A stretch of DNA of 64,000 nucleotides from Poseidonocella sp. HB161398 (GTDB lineage: Bacteria; Pseudomonadota; Alphaproteobacteria; Rhodobacterales; Rhodobacteraceae). The position numbers and the translations under genes are program-made. Below the pieces are notes generated by a model. That model was not told the origin of the DNA, made no database searches, and worked only from the letters and a program-made list of their open reading frames with translations. The stretch spans positions 186,001-250,000 of the forward strand of contig NZ_VATA01000001.1 of NCBI RefSeq assembly GCF_005870025.1, given 5' to 3'. Of this stretch, positions 54,762 to 63,136 are shown in pieces; within the stretch, counting starts at the first letter, position 1; every line of letters starts with the position of its first letter.

Positions 54762-56300
54762 TCACGACACGGCCTGGAGGCGGGCGGGAACCTGGTCGAG
54801 GATCCGGCCGAAGGCGGCGCCGACCGTGCTCTGCGGGAAGCCGTCGGGGCAGGCATCGAGCCCGGCGAAATCCCCGGCCAGGCGGCGGCGCAGGGCGGCG
54901 GCGGCGGCGGCGAGCTCTTCGATGTCGCCCGGCATCAGCCCGCCCGGACCCGTTGCGCTGCGCATCAGCGTCTCGGCGCGTTCGAGAAAGCCGGCCGTGC
55001 CGGACATCAGGCTGTCGGCCAGCCCGTCGAAGAACGCCTCTGCCGCGGGATCGAGCCCGTCCTCGCCCTCGCGCCTGAGCCCGGCCTCGAAGGCGGAGCG
55101 GGCGGCTTCGACCTGGCCGAGCCCGGTGCCCATCGCCGACAGCATCGCCTGCGCCAGCCCCGCGAAAGCGGCCCGGTGCGCCGCGGGCAGCGGGCCGGGC
55201 GCGGCGAAGTTCTCGCGCAGCCGCGCCGGGTCGTGCATCACCGGCAAGAGCACCATCGACAGCCGCTTGAGCGCCTCGAGCTTGCGGTCCGGCGCCAGCC
55301 CGTCGCCGAAGAACGCGTCCACGCGCTGCCGGATCTTCTCGCGCGAGGCCTGGCCGTCCGGTTCGGTCTTCAGGATCAGCCGGGTGGCGATGTCGAGGAA
55401 ATGCGCGGTCACCTCGTCGCTGCCGACCGGCAGGTCCGGGGCGTAGAGATCGAGCGCGTCGGAAAGCTGCGGTTCCGCGGACAGGCCCAGCACGGCGCGG
55501 CGGGACTCCTCCATCAGCATGCGCGGCGGCCCGGTCTCGATCAGCGCGGGGCGCAGGTCTTCCTCGGTGGCGGCAAGCCGGGCGGCGAATTTCTCCTCCA
55601 TCCGGGCGGCCAGCTCCTCCCGCGCGGCGGGCTCCACGCCCGGGATCCGCGCCGCCGTTCCGGCGACGATGGCCGCGACCGAGCGGGCGGCCTTCGCCGC
55701 GCGGGCCTTCTCCAGGTCGTTGAGCGGACGGGCAGCGGGGGCAGCCGGGGCGGGCCCGGACTCCGCCTCGGGCTCGGGCTCCGGCTCGGGTTCTGGCGCC
55801 TCCGCTCCGGCCGGCCCGGGCACAGCCTCGTCCGGCAGAGCGGGCGCCGCGGCCTCGTCCGGTTCGTCGGCCTCGAGCAGCGCCTCGATCTCGGCCTCGT
55901 CCTCCTCCTCGTTCCGCGCAGCGGCCGCGGCGTCCATCTTGTCGGCCTGGCGGATCGGCGGCGGGGCGATGCCGAACTTGCGCAGATAGCCCTGCAGGGT
56001 CTTGCGCGCCGAGGAGAAGGCGCCGCGTTCCATCGACAGCCAGATCGCGCCGTCCTCGAACCACAGGAAGCCATCGCTCCGCTCGGCGATCTCGGTGGCC
56101 TTCGGCTGCTTGATGCCGAATTTCGTCAGATCGGCCTTCGCCTTGGCGAGCTTCGGCCGCACCAGCGCCGACTGGCTGTCCTGCTCGATCCGCGCCGCCG
56201 CGAAACCGAGCGCCCAGCCGGGCTTGCTGCTGCGGATCTTCTCGCTCTTGCGGATGGTCGACATCATCCGCTTTGCGAGTGCCGGGGTGTGCTTGGGCAT
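54762..56300 (-). CDS. Unknown T6SS-linked 512-aa protein
   Basis: 512 aa, no signal peptide or membrane span. An N-terminal basic domain (1-120) contains STIRKSEKIRSSKPGWALGF, FGIKQPKATEIAERSDGFLW and MERGAFSSARKTLQGYLRKF. A low-complexity acidic Glu/Pro/Ala linker follows (about 125-195, with an EPEPEPEPE run). A helical C-terminal domain (about 200-512) includes ARIPGVEPAAREELAARMEE and DGLAPDRKLEALKRLSMVLL. No family recognised. It lies between tagF and the pseudo-caspase in the minus-strand arm, with gaps of 40-48 bp, so it links the T6SS arm to the redox genes. It is probably cytoplasmic. Confidence 0.75.
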   Translation of the reverse strand: MPKHTPALAKRMMSTIRKSEKIRSSKPGWALGFAAARIEQDSQSALVRPKLAKAKADLTKFGIKQPKATEIAERSDGFLWFEDGAIWLSMERGAFSSARKTLQGYLRKFGIAPPPIRQADKMDAAAAARNEEEDEAEIEALLEADEPDEAAAPALPDEAVPGPAGAEAPEPEPEPEPEAESGPAPAAPAARPLNDLEKARAAKAARSVAAIVAGTAARIPGVEPAAREELAARMEEKFAARLAATEEDLRPALIETGPPRMLMEESRRAVLGLSAEPQLSDALDLYAPDLPVGSDEVTAHFLDIATRLILKTEPDGQASREKIRQRVDAFFGDGLAPDRKLEALKRLSMVLLPVMHDPARLRENFAAPGPLPAAHRAAFAGLAQAMLSAMGTGLGQVEAARSAFEAGLRREGEDGLDPAAEAFFDGLADSLMSGTAGFLERAETLMRSATGPGGLMPGDIEELAAAAAALRRRLAGDFAGLDACPDGFPQSTVGAAFGRILDQVPARLQAVS

Positions 56301-56348
56301 GGTCTTCCCTTTCTTCCGGTGTGAAGGTCATGGCGCAGGGCGTCGCGC

Positions 56349-57113
56349 CTATCCGTCGCGGTCCCAGGGCCGCAGCCCGGGCGCGCCGCCGCGGCCGGCG
56401 GCAAGGGGGGCAAGCTGCCAGCCATGCTGCCGCCAGCCGCCGTCGATGAGGGCCACGAAGCCGCGCGGCGAGACGAGCTGCGCCGAGACCGCCAGCATGG
56501 GCGGCATCGCCCTGCCGCCGCCGGTCCAGCACAGCACGCGCCTCGGCGCGGCATCGCCGCAGGTCTCCTGCGCCTGGGCCGCGGCGGCGGAGGCCATGGG
56601 CAGTTCCAGCGCCAGCCCCTCGCCGGGAGCCACTGGCAGGGGCCCGCGGCCGCGCCGGGGCAGCGGCGGCGGGTCGAGCCGGGGCAGGGCGCGGCGCTGC
56701 AGCTCGCCGGGGTCGAAGCCGGGATCGAGCGCGTCGAGCGCCAGCGCCTCGACCGCCGCGAACCAGCGGTTCAGCCCGGCCATCAGCGCCATCGTGTCCG
56801 CGGGAAAGGGGATCTCTGCGCCCAGGAACAGCGGATAGGCGCGGCCGACCGTGTCGCGGCTGGGCAGCATGACGCCGATCAGCGTGGCGGGGCCGAAGAT
56901 CTGCAGCGGCAGCACGAAATTCCAGGTCGGCGCATCGGCGAAGACCTCGCGCCAGCCGGGCCCGTGGACCTGCTGGCAGGCGGCCAGCCCGGCCTGGATC
57001 CAGGCGTCCCAGCCGCGCCGGGCGGCCGGGGAGATGCCGGAGGCGACGAAATCCGGGCGCGCGGGCAGCTTGCCGAAGGCGCAGAACCGGCCCTTGAGCG
57101 AGACCGGGCGCAT
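56349..57113 (-). CDS. tagF: T6SS accessory protein TagF
   Basis: 254 aa of the BMA_A0400 (TagF) family: GRFCAFGKLPARPDFVASGI, WDAWIQAGLAACQQVHGPGW, APTWNFVLPLQIFGPATLIG and GRAYPLFLGAE. TagF is a post-translational repressor of T6SS firing in Pseudomonas, where it sequesters the FHA protein. Its ATG overlaps the tssM stop as TGATG, so it is translationally coupled to tssM. No PpkA/PppA phospho-switch genes are in the window, though FHA proteins are. Confidence 0.93.
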   Translation of the reverse strand: MRPVSLKGRFCAFGKLPARPDFVASGISPAARRGWDAWIQAGLAACQQVHGPGWREVFADAPTWNFVLPLQIFGPATLIGVMLPSRDTVGRAYPLFLGAEIPFPADTMALMAGLNRWFAAVEALALDALDPGFDPGELQRRALPRLDPPPLPRRGRGPLPVAPGEGLALELPMASAAAAQAQETCGDAAPRRVLCWTGGGRAMPPMLAVSAQLVSPRGFVALIDGGWRQHGWQLAPLAAGRGGAPGLRPWDRDG

Positions 57114-60100
57114 CAGAACCCCTCCGGGCAGCGGAAGCCGGCCATCAGGCTGCGGTCGAGCGGATTGACGGCGGCGTCCGACTGGAAGACCAGCCCGGCA
57201 CTGCGCCCGTCGGCGGCGAAGACCGCCTCCAGCGCGCCGGGCGCGGCCCCCGCGCTGCGCCGCGCGGCGCGGTCGAGCAGCCGGTAGAGCGCCCAGTCGC
57301 CGCTGGCCGCGATGCCCGGTTCCCGCCCGCCGAAGAGCCGAGGGAAGCCGATCGCGGCGCGGCCGAGCCCGGCGGCGCCCGGCCAGTGCATCCGCGCCGC
57401 GCGGGTGCCGCCGCGCTTGAAGCGGGCCTCCTCGCCATTGACGGCGAGCCGCACGGTTGCGCCCGCGGGCTCCGCCGCGCGCAGGCTGACCTGGAAATCG
57501 ACCGAGGGCCGCTGCCCGGTGCCGCGGAAGAGCGCGTCGCGGATCGCGGCGGCCCGTTCCAGCGCGGCCAGCGCCTCGGGGTCCAGCCCGCCTTCTGCAT
57601 TGGCGCCGAGCCCGCCCTGGTCGCGCCAGCGCCAGGGCGATCCGCTGCGGTCGATGCTGGCGGCGAGGCTCTCCTCGACGAAGCGGTCGATGGCGCCGCC
57701 CGGGCCGAAAAGCGCGCCGAATTCGGCCAGGGGCGCCTCCTCGGCCGCATTGGCCGCGAAGGGATAGCGTCGGGCGGCGACCGCGCGGCAGAGCTCGGCC
57801 GGACCGGCCTGCCAGCGGGCGTTGAGCGCGGCGCGCGCCGAGCTGGCGCTGCGGCTGACCGTGCCGGTGCTGATATCGGCGATCCAGCTCTGCACCGGCT
57901 CGGGCAGGGCCGCGGCGCTGGCCCGGACCTGGCGCATCACCATCGCCGCCCCGGCGGTATGGCCCAGCGACGAAACCGTGCCCGAGGCCTGGATGTCGCG
58001 CAGCTGGCGGTAGAGGTCGCGCAGGTCGGCGATCACCTGGTCGACCGAGGGCAGCGCGCCGCTCTGGCTGTTGTCGGGCACCTCGATGAGCGCGCGGATC
58101 TCGCGGAAATGCGCCGGGGCGAACTCCTCTGCCGCCGCCAGCGCGGCCGCGGCTGCCGGGCCCGGTGCCGGCGGGGCGTGCTCTGCCGCGGTGCCATCCT
58201 CGGCCGCGGGCGGGGCGGGGCGCTCGATCGCGGTCTCTTCGGCGACCGAGGCCAGCAGCAGCCGGATCGGCGAGCTCGGCGCCGAGAGGCTGTTCATCAC
58301 CCGCAGCGCCTGCGGCAGCGAGTCGAGCGGCACGACGGCGAGCGCCGACAGCGTCTCGTCCCAGCGCAGCGCCAGCTCGCGCAGATACAGGTCAGTGGCC
58401 TCCGCGGCCAGCCGCGCGGCGAGGCCGCTCAGCGCTTCGCCCTCCGCCGGGGGGCGGTCCTCGAGTACCCAGATCTCGCGGGCCTGGGCGCGGGCCAGCG
58501 GCTCCAGCGCGGGCAGGACCGCCTCGCGGAAGCCGCGGGCGGTGTAGAGGCCGGGCACGACCGTGCCGTCGAGCGGCCCGCGGCGGTCGCGGAAGACTTT
58601 CTCGGCCTCGGGCCCCGCCACGTCGGTCAGCCGCCACGCGGGCAGGGCCGCCGCGGCCTCGCCCGCGGTGATCGCGGCGAGCAGCCGCCCGGCGGGAGAG
58701 GCACCGGCCAGCCCCGCGCGCGCCGCGGCGATCGCCCCGGGATCGAGCGGGAAATCCGGCTGGCCGAGCGCCAGCAGCGCGTCGGCGTGATCGAGGAGGG
58801 CGAGGCGCTTCGCGCCATTCTCCGGACCCGGCAGGGCAGCGCGGGCGCTGCGCTCGGCCCAGTGGCGGACCGCCGCCGCATCCCAGTCGCCGCGCCCGCC
58901 GAGCAGCAGATAGGCCTTGAGCGCGGCGAAGAGCGCATCGGGATCGCCCGCGGCCTCTGCCATGTCGCGCTCGGCCGCCAGCACCAGCCGCGGCAGCAGG
59001 ATCCCGCGCAGCGCGTCGCCGTAGGCGGCGGCGCCCTGGGAGGCGAGCACCCGGCCGCTGCCCGGAAGCGGGCCGGGACCCTGCGCGTCCCTGGCGCGCA
59101 GCGCGGTCTGGCGGATCGTGGCGAGCGGCACCAGCGCGGCGGCGAAATCCGGCTCGGCCACCGTGTCGGGGCGCAGCGCGGCGGCCTGAGCGGCAAAGCT
59201 GTCGAGCCCGCGGCCGAAGGCGGAGATCTCGGCGCTGCCGCGCAGATGCAGCGCCACCAGCGCGCAGGCAGCACCCCCGGCGGCCAGCGCGATCGCGGCC
59301 CGCGCGCCCTGGCGCAGCCGCGCCCGCCGCCGCGCCTTCTGCGGATCCGCCGCGACCAGCCCGGCCTCGCCGAAGACCACCTCGCGCAGGAGCCGCGCCA
59401 GGAAATAGCTGCGCGCGGTCTCGCCGCCCGGCTTGCCCGGCGCGGGGTCGATCCGGCGCAGGAAGGCGTCGAAGCGGTGCGGCGACTGGGTGCCGCTGGC
59501 CAGGTAGACGCCGCGCAGCAGGAAGGGCGTCTCGAAGGAGCTGGGCTGGAAGACATCGCCGACGAAGTCCGCCACCGGGCCGCGCAGCGCGGCGATGCGC
59601 TGGGGGAAGCCGAAGATCGCGCCGCGCCGCGCGCCGTCCAGCTCCTGCTGCAGCCGCTTGACCAGCCGCGCGTCGAGACTGTCGACCAGCGCGTCGAATT
59701 CCGGGGCGAGGGCCTCGCAGGGGGCGGGGGCGCCGTCGGCGGGCAGGTCGAAGGTGATCCCCAGCACCGCATCGCGGGAGTCGCGCCCGAGATCGTCGAA
59801 GAACTCGCCGAACCCGTCGACCAGGTCGAGCTTCGAGATCACCACATAGACCGGCAGGGTCAGGCCGAGCCCGTCATAGAGCTCCCGCACGCGCTGGCGG
59901 ATCCGCTGCGCCTGGTCGCGCCGCGCGGCCTCCGGCCCGGCGATCAGGTCGAGCCCGATCACCACCAGCACGCCATTGACCGGCTCGCGGCGGCGGTGGC
60001 GGCGCAGCAGCCGCAGGAAGCCCAGCCAGGCGGCGCGTTCGGGGCCCGACGGGTCCTGCTGGGTGGTGTAGCGCCCGGCCGTGTCGATCAGCACTGCCTC

Positions 60101-60649
60101 GTCGGTGAACCACCAGTCGCAGTGCCGCGTGCCGCCGATGCCCTGCAGCGGGCCGCTGCCATGGCGCGCGCCAAGCGGGAAATGCAGCCCCGAATTCTGG
60201 ATCGCCGTGGTCTTGCCCGAGCCCGAGGGACCGATCACCGCGTACCAGGGCAGCTGGTAGAGCCAGTGCCGCCGCCCGCTGCCGAAGCGGCGCTTGCGCA
60301 GCGTGCCGAGCGCCGCGCGCAGCGAGCCCGCGACGGTGCGGATCTCGTCCTCGGCCAGCGCCGCGGCGGCGGCGGGGTCTCGGGGCCGGCCGGCAGGGGC
60401 GGTCTCGCCGCCATGGAGCAGCTCCTCGACGCGGCGGTTCACCTTGTCGTCGATGCCCATGCGGATCTCGGCGGCGGCAAGGCCCGCGGCCGGCAGGAAG
60501 AGCCCTGCCAGCAGGTAGCCCCGCGCCGCCTCGAAGGCGGTGCCCTGGAAGGGCGCCAGCCAGAGGACCAGCACGACGAGGACCAGCGGCACCGCAATCG
60601 CGGCGATCAGAAGGACTTGGCGGCGCGGCAGGCGCTTCGGAAAGGGCAT
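57113..60649 (-). CDS. tssM: T6SS inner-membrane protein TssM (IcmF)
   Basis: 1,178 aa. Two N-terminal membrane spans (11-33, 43-61) are followed by a cytoplasmic NTPase domain with Walker A GPSGSGKTT (140-148) and Walker B-like VLIDTAG (186-192). A third span lies near 445-470, then a large periplasmic part (IcmF-related, then DUF1215/VasK C-terminal with FPRLFGG). It is the core of the membrane complex with TssL and TssJ, and its NTP binding may power assembly. Length and layout are normal. tagF is coupled at its end, and tssL lies 9 bp upstream. Confidence 0.96.
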   Translation of the reverse strand: MPFPKRLPRRQVLLIAAIAVPLVLVVLVLWLAPFQGTAFEAARGYLLAGLFLPAAGLAAAEIRMGIDDKVNRRVEELLHGGETAPAGRPRDPAAAAALAEDEIRTVAGSLRAALGTLRKRRFGSGRRHWLYQLPWYAVIGPSGSGKTTAIQNSGLHFPLGARHGSGPLQGIGGTRHCDWWFTDEAVLIDTAGRYTTQQDPSGPERAAWLGFLRLLRRHRRREPVNGVLVVIGLDLIAGPEAARRDQAQRIRQRVRELYDGLGLTLPVYVVISKLDLVDGFGEFFDDLGRDSRDAVLGITFDLPADGAPAPCEALAPEFDALVDSLDARLVKRLQQELDGARRGAIFGFPQRIAALRGPVADFVGDVFQPSSFETPFLLRGVYLASGTQSPHRFDAFLRRIDPAPGKPGGETARSYFLARLLREVVFGEAGLVAADPQKARRRARLRQGARAAIALAAGGAACALVALHLRGSAEISAFGRGLDSFAAQAAALRPDTVAEPDFAAALVPLATIRQTALRARDAQGPGPLPGSGRVLASQGAAAYGDALRGILLPRLVLAAERDMAEAAGDPDALFAALKAYLLLGGRGDWDAAAVRHWAERSARAALPGPENGAKRLALLDHADALLALGQPDFPLDPGAIAAARAGLAGASPAGRLLAAITAGEAAAALPAWRLTDVAGPEAEKVFRDRRGPLDGTVVPGLYTARGFREAVLPALEPLARAQAREIWVLEDRPPAEGEALSGLAARLAAEATDLYLRELALRWDETLSALAVVPLDSLPQALRVMNSLSAPSSPIRLLLASVAEETAIERPAPPAAEDGTAAEHAPPAPGPAAAAALAAAEEFAPAHFREIRALIEVPDNSQSGALPSVDQVIADLRDLYRQLRDIQASGTVSSLGHTAGAAMVMRQVRASAAALPEPVQSWIADISTGTVSRSASSARAALNARWQAGPAELCRAVAARRYPFAANAAEEAPLAEFGALFGPGGAIDRFVEESLAASIDRSGSPWRWRDQGGLGANAEGGLDPEALAALERAAAIRDALFRGTGQRPSVDFQVSLRAAEPAGATVRLAVNGEEARFKRGGTRAARMHWPGAAGLGRAAIGFPRLFGGREPGIAASGDWALYRLLDRAARRSAGAAPGALEAVFAADGRSAGLVFQSDAAVNPLDRSLMAGFRCPEGF

Positions 60650-60658
60650 GGCGGGCTC

Positions 60659-61897
60659 CTAGGGGGCGGGCTTGAGGAGGACGAATTCGGTGCGGCGGTT
60701 CAGCCGCCGCCCGGCCTCGGTGTCGTTCGGCGCCACCGGCTGGGACGCGCCGCGGCCCTCGATCGAGAGCCGACCGGGATCGGCCATCTCCGCCGCGGTC
60801 AGTGCCGCCACCGCCCGCGCGCGGGCCAGCGACAGCGCGTCATTGCCGGGAAAGGCCGCGGTGCGGATCGGCTGGGCGTCGGTATGGCCGGTGACCAGGA
60901 CCTGCCCCTCCTCGCCGTCGAGCGCGCGGCCGACGCGGCGGATCACCGGCAGGAACTGCGGCAGCGGATCGGCCTCGGCCGAGGGGAACATCCCGTCGCC
61001 GCGCAGGGTGACGGTGATGCTGCCGTCGTCTTCGGTCACGCTGACCAGCCCGTCGCGGATCTCGGCCTCCAGGAACTTGCGCAGCCGTTCGGTCGGGGCC
61101 ACGGCGACAGGGGGCGGCGGCGGGGCGGGGCGCAGCAGCGTGACCTGCCCTGCGGGCGGCAGCGCGGCGACCCGGTCGGGCAGCGCCTGCACCCGCGCCA
61201 TGAGCAGCGCCGAGAAGAGCGCCTGCAGCAGCACCAGCCCGGCCGCCGCGGCCAGCGCGAGAAGCCAGAGCGGCAGGCCCTGCCGCGCCTGGACCGAGGG
61301 CACGCCGGTGCCGCGCCAGCGCGGCGAGAGATCGCGCTCGGCCGGGCCGCGGATCGAGCGGATCAGCCGGTAGAGATCCTCGCGCAGCAGCTGCAGCTCT
61401 CCCGCGCCGCGGGCCGAGACCCGCAGACGCCCCTCGAAGCCGAGGCTGAGGCAGCAGTAGAGCAGCTCGATCAGGTCGATATTCAGCCCCGGCTCCTTGC
61501 GCAGCTGCTCGAGCAGGTCGAAGACCCGGTTGCCGCCCCAGGTCTCGCTGAAATGCGCGCCCACCAGGGAATGCGACGGCCAGACCGAGCGGCTGCCCCA
61601 GGCGGAGTTCATCGCGACGTCATCGAGCGTGGCGCAGAGCGCATATTTCGACGCCTTGAGCATGTTCGGCGCCAGGCCCAGCGGCTGGACGCGGGTCTCG
61701 AAGCTGCGGATCATCGCGAAGGCGGCGCGGTGGAGCCGGTCGGCATCCTGGCCGAGCGCGCCGGATTTCATCGCCGCGCAGAATTCCAGAACCGGCCCGG
61801 CAGCGATGACCAGGGGCGCGTGGCGGCCCTGTGCCGGGGTCGCCCAGAGCGCGGGCGCGGCCCGGGGCAGGGCGCCGGGGGCGAGACCGTCATCCAT
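60659..61897 (-). CDS. tssL: T6SS membrane protein TssL fused to OmpA domain
   Basis: 412 aa starting MDDGLAPGALPRAA; the ATG lies inside the end of the FHA gene (8-bp overlap). A DotU-type cytoplasmic domain (about 30-190; MLKASKYALCATLDDVAMNS, GAHFSETWGGNRVFDLLEQL, IELLYCCLSLGFEGRLRV) is followed by one membrane span (208-235). A C-terminal OmpA peptidoglycan-binding domain (about 293-410; VLVTGHTDAQPI, RRLNRRTEFVLL) completes it. It is an 'evolved' TssL that anchors the membrane complex to peptidoglycan without a separate TagL. Confidence 0.96.
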   Translation of the reverse strand: MDDGLAPGALPRAAPALWATPAQGRHAPLVIAAGPVLEFCAAMKSGALGQDADRLHRAAFAMIRSFETRVQPLGLAPNMLKASKYALCATLDDVAMNSAWGSRSVWPSHSLVGAHFSETWGGNRVFDLLEQLRKEPGLNIDLIELLYCCLSLGFEGRLRVSARGAGELQLLREDLYRLIRSIRGPAERDLSPRWRGTGVPSVQARQGLPLWLLALAAAAGLVLLQALFSALLMARVQALPDRVAALPPAGQVTLLRPAPPPPPVAVAPTERLRKFLEAEIRDGLVSVTEDDGSITVTLRGDGMFPSAEADPLPQFLPVIRRVGRALDGEEGQVLVTGHTDAQPIRTAAFPGNDALSLARARAVAALTAAEMADPGRLSIEGRGASQPVAPNDTEAGRRLNRRTEFVLLKPAP

Positions 61898-63122
61898 CGC
61901 GCGATCCTCCTCCGGCGCGGCCGCCCAGCTCGGCGCAGAGCGCGGCGAGATCGGCGGAGACCTCGCCATGGAGGCGGGCGAAGGTGTCCTGGCAGCCGCA
62001 GTCCCGGTGGCGCAGCCGTCCGAGCGGTCCCTGCGGCGGCGCGGGCAGCCGCGCGACCAGAGCCGCGGGTGCCAGGTCGCGGCGCAGCGCGTCCAGCGCA
62101 TGTTCCAGCATCGCCGCCGCCGCCTCGTGCTGGTCGGCGATGCCGCTGCAGGCACGGGCGATCTCGGCATCGCCCGGCAGCTGCCCGTCCTGCGGTGCTT
62201 CCAGCAGCCGCGCCAGCGCGCCGCCCGGCGGCGCCGCCGATAGCGGCGTGTCCCCGGCCTCGCTGCCCGGCCCGTCGCGGCGCCGCGCGCAATCGGCCAG
62301 CAGCATCTGCAGCCCCGAGAGCGAGGCCGCCAGCAGCCGTCCGGCCAGCGTCATCCGCTGCCGCCCCTGCGGTCCCTCGAACAGCGCCGGATCGAGCCCG
62401 GCCGCCTCGGCGAAGGCGGCCAGCGCCGCGGCGCCCCGGTCCGGCGGCGGCGGGGCCGGCGGGGCCTCGGCGGCGGGCGGCGGCATCTCGGGCAGGGTGC
62501 CGTCCTGCAGCGCGCGCAGCTCCGCCATCAGGTCCCAGGTCTCCGGGATCGGCTCGCGGCCCTGCGCGGGCGGCAGGTAGGCGCCGCGCTGCGGATCGAG
62601 ATGGTCGTCGTGCAGGCGCGGCGCCGGCTGCGGAAAAAGCGCGTCCGGCTCCGCCGCGAAGCCCGTGGCGGGCTCGGGGCGCACGGCATAGACCCCGTCC
62701 TCGGCCGAGGCCAGCACCTGGTCGAGCAGGTCCGGCGCGGCGGGCGCCGCAGCGGCGTCGGCAGGCGCCTCTGGCACGGGGTCCTCGGCGGCGGCGGGGG
62801 GCGGCGCGGCGCCGGCGCCGCCCGTCACGGTCAGCCGGCAGGGGCCGATCTGCAGCCAGTCGCCGTCGCGCAGCGCGAAGGGCGCGTCGCGGCTGCGCAG
62901 ATCCTCGGTGCCGTTGACGAAAGTGCCGCCGGTACTGCGGTCGATCACGACATAGCGGTCCTGGTCGCGGGCGATGACGCAGTGATGCGCCGAGACCGCG
63001 CCGCCGGGCGCGCCGATCACCAGGCCGTTCTCCTCGGCATGGCCGAGCGTCAGGCTGTGCTCCACGCGGACGCTGCGCGGCGGGCCGCTGCCGCAATCGA
63101 GGGAAAGCTCCAGGGGGGGCAT
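61890..63122 (-). CDS. tagH: T6SS FHA-domain protein (TagH/Fha)
   Basis: 410 aa. The FHA domain at about 18-98 has the phosphothreonine-binding pattern LTLGHAEENGLVI, SAHHCVIARDQDRYVVIDRS and GTFVNG. A Pro/Ala-rich middle follows. The C-terminal helical domain (about 235-390) has LFEGPQGRQRMTLAGRLLAA with SLSGLQMLLADCARR, the usual TagH/VasC C-terminal part. It scaffolds the membrane complex and is the target of TagF in known systems. The gene overlaps tssL by 8 bp and starts 14 bp after the tssK stop. Confidence 0.92.
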   Translation of the reverse strand: MPPLELSLDCGSGPPRSVRVEHSLTLGHAEENGLVIGAPGGAVSAHHCVIARDQDRYVVIDRSTGGTFVNGTEDLRSRDAPFALRDGDWLQIGPCRLTVTGGAGAAPPPAAAEDPVPEAPADAAAAPAAPDLLDQVLASAEDGVYAVRPEPATGFAAEPDALFPQPAPRLHDDHLDPQRGAYLPPAQGREPIPETWDLMAELRALQDGTLPEMPPPAAEAPPAPPPPDRGAAALAAFAEAAGLDPALFEGPQGRQRMTLAGRLLAASLSGLQMLLADCARRRDGPGSEAGDTPLSAAPPGGALARLLEAPQDGQLPGDAEIARACSGIADQHEAAAAMLEHALDALRRDLAPAALVARLPAPPQGPLGRLRHRDCGCQDTFARLHGEVSADLAALCAELGGRAGGGSRDG

Positions 63123-63136
63123 GGCAGGTCCTCCGC

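Noticed and set aside
57386-62917. 1,843-codon open frame antisense to tssM, tssL and the FHA gene
   Set aside because: It lies wholly opposite three certain genes, is dominated by Arg/Gly/Ala/Gln, and is explained by GC-rich codon bias.
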